Source: Sequoia sempervirens
Taxonomy: Eukaryota > Streptophyta > Pinopsida > Cupressales > Cupressaceae
Assembly (NCBI GenBank): GCA_007258455.2
Contig: VDFB02018521.1
Span: 1 to 64,000 of the forward strand
Reading direction: 5' to 3'
DNA: 64,000 nt
The notes under the pieces are model-generated. The model was given only the letters and a program-made list of their open reading frames with translations. It did no database searches and had not been told where the DNA came from. This document shows, piece after piece, positions 60,100-64,000 of this stretch. Position 1 is the first letter of the stretch; each line of letters begins with the position of its first letter. A program made the position numbers and the translations under genes.

Positions 60100-61480
60100 C
60101 TCTGCATGGGAAGTATCTCTCCGACAGGAGAGGACATCTCGGCAAAAGGAGACATCATCAGAGCTGGGGGGAAAGCAGAGTTGACTTCGGCATGAAGTCT
60201 TAGCAACCTTTGAAGGTCTTGGTGAAAGCTTGTACCTTCACTATGAAGCCTCCCCAACATGCTGAAGTCTTGTCGACATGGAGTGGTGGTCCCAGATAGA
60301 AGTCTCGCCAAAAGATTTAAGTTCGGCATGAGGTCTTCCCGACATGCCAATGTCTTGCCGAAGGAAGGATGTTTGAGCTCAGGGAAATTTGGTTCCTTCA
60401 CTATAATGTCTCCCTGACCAATGGAGGTCTCCACAATATGAAATGAGCTCACCCAAAGATCTTGAGCTTGGTGAGAGGTCTTCCTGACCCGCTAAGGTCT
60501 TGCAGAAATGGTCTCAACTCGCCAAAAGATTGTCATCTCGGGAAGATGTCTCGCCGAAGGTTAAGAGTCTCACCAAAGGAGGGCCTGAGCTCACCAAGAG
60601 AGGAAGGCTTCAACATGAAGTCTTGGTGACCATTGAGGGTCTCAGCAAAGCAGCTGTCATCGGAATGAGGTCTTGTCAACTCGGTAAGGTCTCGCTGAAG
60701 CGTGATGCCTTCAGTGTGTATGGGGGCTTCGCTATAAAGTATCACCGATGGGGTGAGGTCTCGCCAAAGTAAAGTGAGCTTGGCGAAAGAAGGGAGCTAG
60801 ACATGATGTCTCGGTGAATGGATGAAGTCTCGTCGAGAGATTTTACCATCAGCATAATGTCTTGCCAACCCACGGGAGGTCTTATCGAAAAGAGATTGTT
60901 ATCGGGGAAGGGACCTTTGTTCGCCATAAGGTCCTGCCGACAGACAAGGGTCTCGGCGACAGATTGTTCACAAGGCTGTCAGCAGGGAGGAAAAATATTG
61001 CCTTCAGCAAGAGGTCTGGCCGAAGGGGAAAAGTCTCACCAACAGGGTGGATTTTTGCCAAAGTAAAGTGACATCGGCAAAAGAATTTGAGCTTGCCATG
61101 ACATCTGGCCGACCAGGTGTAGTCTCCCTGACAATGAAATGAGCTCACCTAATGGAGGAATCATCGTCATGAGGTCTCACCAATAGTGAAAGTCTCGTCG
61201 AGAGGGATTGATATCGGCGTAATGTCTTGCCGAAGACTGAGGGTCTCGGCGAAAAGGTTTGAGCTCAGGGAGAAAGGAAGGTGCCTTCGCCATGATGTCT
61301 TGCCGATAGCGTTTGTCTCACCAACGAAGGATGCATCAGCGTGACTTTTGTAACTCGCTATGAGCTCTTGCCAACTATTAAGAGCTATGTTGATAACTGC
61401 CGAAGGGCATAATCGCATCAGGGAGACACGGTAAGTGTCTCACCAATATGCGATTTAGTTTGAGCAACCTTTGACCTTCT
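60100..61480. repeat. degenerate TCTCGCCGA / TCGGCGA repeat array in LTR U3
   Basis: Same motif family as 51,720-52,770: gaggtctcgccgac, atctcggcaa, agtctcgtcgag, ggtctcggcga and so on, repeated tens of times upstream of the TATA box. Confidence 0.65.
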
Positions 61481-61939
61481 GGGAATCTACGTGACACAAG
61501 TTCAACCAATCAGAGTGAGCTACAGGCGAACCGCTGGAAGCTTGACTAGTGCCAAGAGGATCAACAGAGCATAAATGAAGTGGATCCACTTCACTTCAAT
61601 GGATGATCAGGACATGCGAATTTAGTTCAAGGAGCGCTTGATGTTGCTTCTCAAAGAAAATCAACTTAAAGAAAGATCTGAAATAAGAGGAGAGCAGAGA
61701 AACTATGAGTCATAGTGACAGCTGGGATGTTGGCTGGTAAAGAAGATTCAAGAGAGGACAGCGAGGATACACATTGATCACAACATTAACTTCATTCGAA
61801 AGATCTAAAGGCTTCCCCTGAGGGCGATCTGGCACCGACATGGACACGGGAACGCAACATTAATTTCATAACAAAGATCTAAGGGGCAAATCTTTCTGAA
61901 GGCTGATATTTTGTAAGCCCTAGGAGCCGACATCTTTTT

Positions 61940-61949
61940 GTATATAGGG
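61940..61949 (+). promoter_or_regulatory. TATA box of the right-edge gypsy LTR
   Basis: TATATAGGGC about 2.17 kb into the LTR, with conserved CTCTTTGTAAAGG text 20 bp downstream. Confidence 0.55.
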
Positions 61950-62628
61950 CATTTTTTGCCTCTTTGTAAAGGAGTTCTACTGATTCTTTTCGAAATTCTG
62001 TGACTTCTATAGTCCTTTCTCAGATTAGCAAACTTCTGTAACTCATTTTGGAGCATGATATATAAAATTTACCTTGGTTACTATTTGCCTTCTGGTTCTT
62101 GCAAAATATTGTGGATTTTCAGGTGATTGATCAAGCCACTTCGTGAAATATTTATTTTCCTTATAGCTTTGTCTCATGTTAGCATGCCTTTTCTTTGCAA
62201 AAGTAGTATTGTGTAGGTTACAAACTGTGTTTACTTAATTGCACATGAGCTTTTAATTTGTGAAAATCTGCTTTTCCTTCTTGAAAGTGTGTGCATGTCA
62301 AACCTGTTTGTGAAATACTTATGCATAATCTAGAGAAAATTGTTGTGTAGTACCATATCCATCATCAGTACTCAAGTGTAACTCGAGTGTCTCATTGTTC
62401 TTGTCATTTAGGTGCATCACCATAGGGTTTAGTTTTAATTTTACAACATTCTCCTTCTCCCTTTTCCTTTCAAAATTAGTAGTTTTAGGTGATAGCACAA
62501 AGGAAGCCAGCCTTCTCCGGAGGTTGACCTCTGTTTACAAGAAACCCACATCTTTAGAGGTTTTCCCATGTTACAATGAGGTGTTGAACATCAGGTTCAA
62601 CAGGTGGAATTTCAGGTGATAACAATTT

Positions 62629-62646
62629 TGGCACGCCCGATGGGAC
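62629..62646 (+). other. primer-binding site of the right-edge gypsy element
   Basis: TGGCACGCCCGATGGGAC, a form close to that common in plant gypsy elements, directly inside the LTR end. Confidence 0.75.
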
Positions 62647-62840
62647 TGAGAACTAATTATCACTATCTCTTGTCCTTATGTTATTGTTGTTTGGTGTGTA
62701 TAGCGGTAGTTTCAGCCTCTTGGAGGCAAGTTCAATCACATACCTAGTGACTCCAAGTGTGTAAATTTTCTGGTTTTAGTGGCTCAAGTGGTCACATGTT
62801 TTAAGTCTTTGGAAGGAAATCTAATTCGAATGGAAAAAGG

Positions 62841-64000
62841 ATGTCAGGTTTTCAGGAGAATATAGCCTTTTACCCTCCATTCCATGAAAACCTTGCATAT
62901 ATGTCCTCTTATCGACCATATTATACAGAACAGCCTGTTGTCATTATTCCAAATGACCCTATAGCAACAAAGTTCCAACATTTTTATCATGCCTCCCACC
63001 CTCCCATTTCTACTCAATCTCAATGTTTCCCAACATATGCTTGGAATCAACCACAGGAACTCATTTCTACACAAAAGCAATATGGTAGTTTCAATAACCA
63101 GCCCCAAAAAGCTAATAAGGGAGTTAGCGATATTGATAAGATATTGCTTGATTTCCAAAGGCAGATGGACGATATTAAGAGAGAGCAAGAGTTTGTTGTG
63201 CAGGAGGAAGAGCTTGCTTGTCAAGCTTATATTCAGCATCAACAGGATATGGAGGTCCAAGAGTATGAACAGGAGGTTGCTGCTAGACAAGTTGCAGCTA
63301 AAGAAGAGCAAATAAAAATCTTACTTGCACAAAAACAAAAGCAGGAGTTTCAATCAACCTTCCATGTTCCTAAACAACCTGTCCAGGAGGAGATTACCAG
63401 GTTCAAATTTTCAAGTTTTAAGCAAAACTTACTTTCTGAGTTTCCAAGTCATCCTTCTAGTTTTGAAATTCCAAGTTGGAAGGGAACATATGATCAACCC
63501 TGTGAGACTCTGTTGTCAAATATTCAAATGGAACTAAGCTCTAATGTTCAAAAGGCAGAGGAGGAGCAACTTATCGACCAAGATAAGTTAATCCTCTGGG
63601 AAAAGCTTAAGAATGTGAATCCTTTACATTTAGCTATAAGGTGTTCTCAATTGTAGCAGCAAAGGATTGAGTAGCAGGAAGACAAAGCGAAAGTAGCTGT
63701 TGAGAAAGGTCAATTTACAGCTTGGAATAAGGGACTATCTCTATTCTCTCAGCTTGATGAAGAGGAGGTTATTGCTGAGTTTTTCTCAATACTAGAAAAT
63801 AAGGAATCTAAACTTTTGCAAGAAGGTGAGGGGAATCAGGTTGAGTAGCTTGTTGTCATGGACATAGCTGAGGATCAAAAGGTAGAGTTAATCTTCTCAT
63901 TTGATGATTTGCCTTACTTCATTGACAAGGATGAAGAATTGGACCAACATGAGGTTGATGGAGGTAATGTTGATTTATTGTTGCATAAAGGTGAAGGTGA
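62841..64000 (+). pseudogene. first ORF (gag or Ogre-type ORF1) of the right-edge gypsy element, cut by the window end
   Basis: An open frame of 271 codons starts MSGFQENIAFYPPFHENL about 195 bp after the primer-binding site. The N-terminal third is Pro/Tyr/Gln-rich. Residues 95-165 are a charged Glu/Gln/Lys helix likely to be a coiled coil (IDKILLDFQRQMDDIKREQE). After the TAG at 63,654 the same frame stays coding-like to the window end (GQFTAWNKGLSLFSQLDEEE, acidic tail), broken by two more TAG codons. No Retrotrans_gag core or zinc knuckle is seen yet, so it may be the extra ORF that precedes gag in Ogre-type elements, or an atypical gag N terminus. Confidence 0.6.

Larger units (their letters stand above)
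59767..62624 (+). mobile_element. 5' LTR of a gypsy-type element running off the right edge
   Basis: Starts TGTTACCCAATTTTCACC right after GCAAC and ends ...GGTGATAACA. A strong primer-binding site follows five bases later. The LTR contains a repeat array (60,100-61,480), a TATA box (TATATAGGGC, 61,940-61,949) and GCCTCTTTGTAAAGG just downstream. Length about 2.86 kb. The 3' LTR and target duplication are outside the window. Frames through the array (for example 59,997-60,452 minus) are not genes. Confidence 0.75.

Noticed and set aside
59997..60452. 151-codon minus-strand frame
   Set aside because: It runs through the TCTCGCCGA repeat array of an LTR; no domain and repeated phrases only.

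Overview
The window looks like nuclear DNA from a plant with a large, repeat-rich genome. It is AT-rich, has no recognisable host gene, and is filled with nested LTR retrotransposons of plant types (Ty3/gypsy Tat/Ogre-like and Ty1/copia-like), a tRNA-derived SINE and a plant mobile domain (PMD) gene relic. A gymnosperm is a reasonable guess from the repeat style, but the sequence does not prove it. All homology statements come from reading the sequence by eye; no alignment was run.

Layout. 1-14.27 kb is old repeat debris: the 3' end and 3' LTR of a copia-type element (polypurine tract 866-873, LTR from 874), an LTR-like start at 4080 with an array of hairpin repeats (4450-4830), a possible minus-strand LTR (7459-9372), a 0.5-kb purine tract, short palindrome repeats, and a decayed gypsy integrase end (10.50-11.01 kb).

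From 14,274 a nested stack begins. The outermost layer is a minus-strand copia-type element whose left LTR is split into 14,274-14,327 and 31,989-32,393. The splitter is a structurally complete but mutated 17.66-kb minus-strand Tat/Ogre-type element (14,328-31,988) with LTRs of about 1.17-1.18 kb and a CAACT target duplication. It carries gag, protease, RT, RNase H, a second (archaeal-type) RNase H and integrase. On the opposite strand, between integrase and the 3' LTR, it carries a decayed PMD gene. The interior of the copia layer then holds a second minus-strand gypsy element (37,599-46,400, target duplication CAAGG) with gag and a protease-like region but no RT or integrase, so it would depend on another element to move. 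A SINE sits in its left LTR and is absent from its right LTR.

A run of exactly 100 N (35,115-35,214) separates two near-identical 4.47-kb stretches, 30,640-35,114 and 35,215-39,682. Each contains the same four-part nest junction, so they are one locus present twice: either an unmerged contig overlap or a real tandem duplication.

From 46.4 to 59.7 kb I see no gene. It contains a long LTR-like block (50,593 to about 54,104) with a TCTCGCCGA-type repeat array. At 59,700-59,766 the primer-binding site and end of the copia layer's right LTR appear, cut by another gypsy element whose 5' LTR (59,767-62,624), primer-binding site and first ORF (62,841 onward) run out of the window. Its LTR has the same kind of repeat array.
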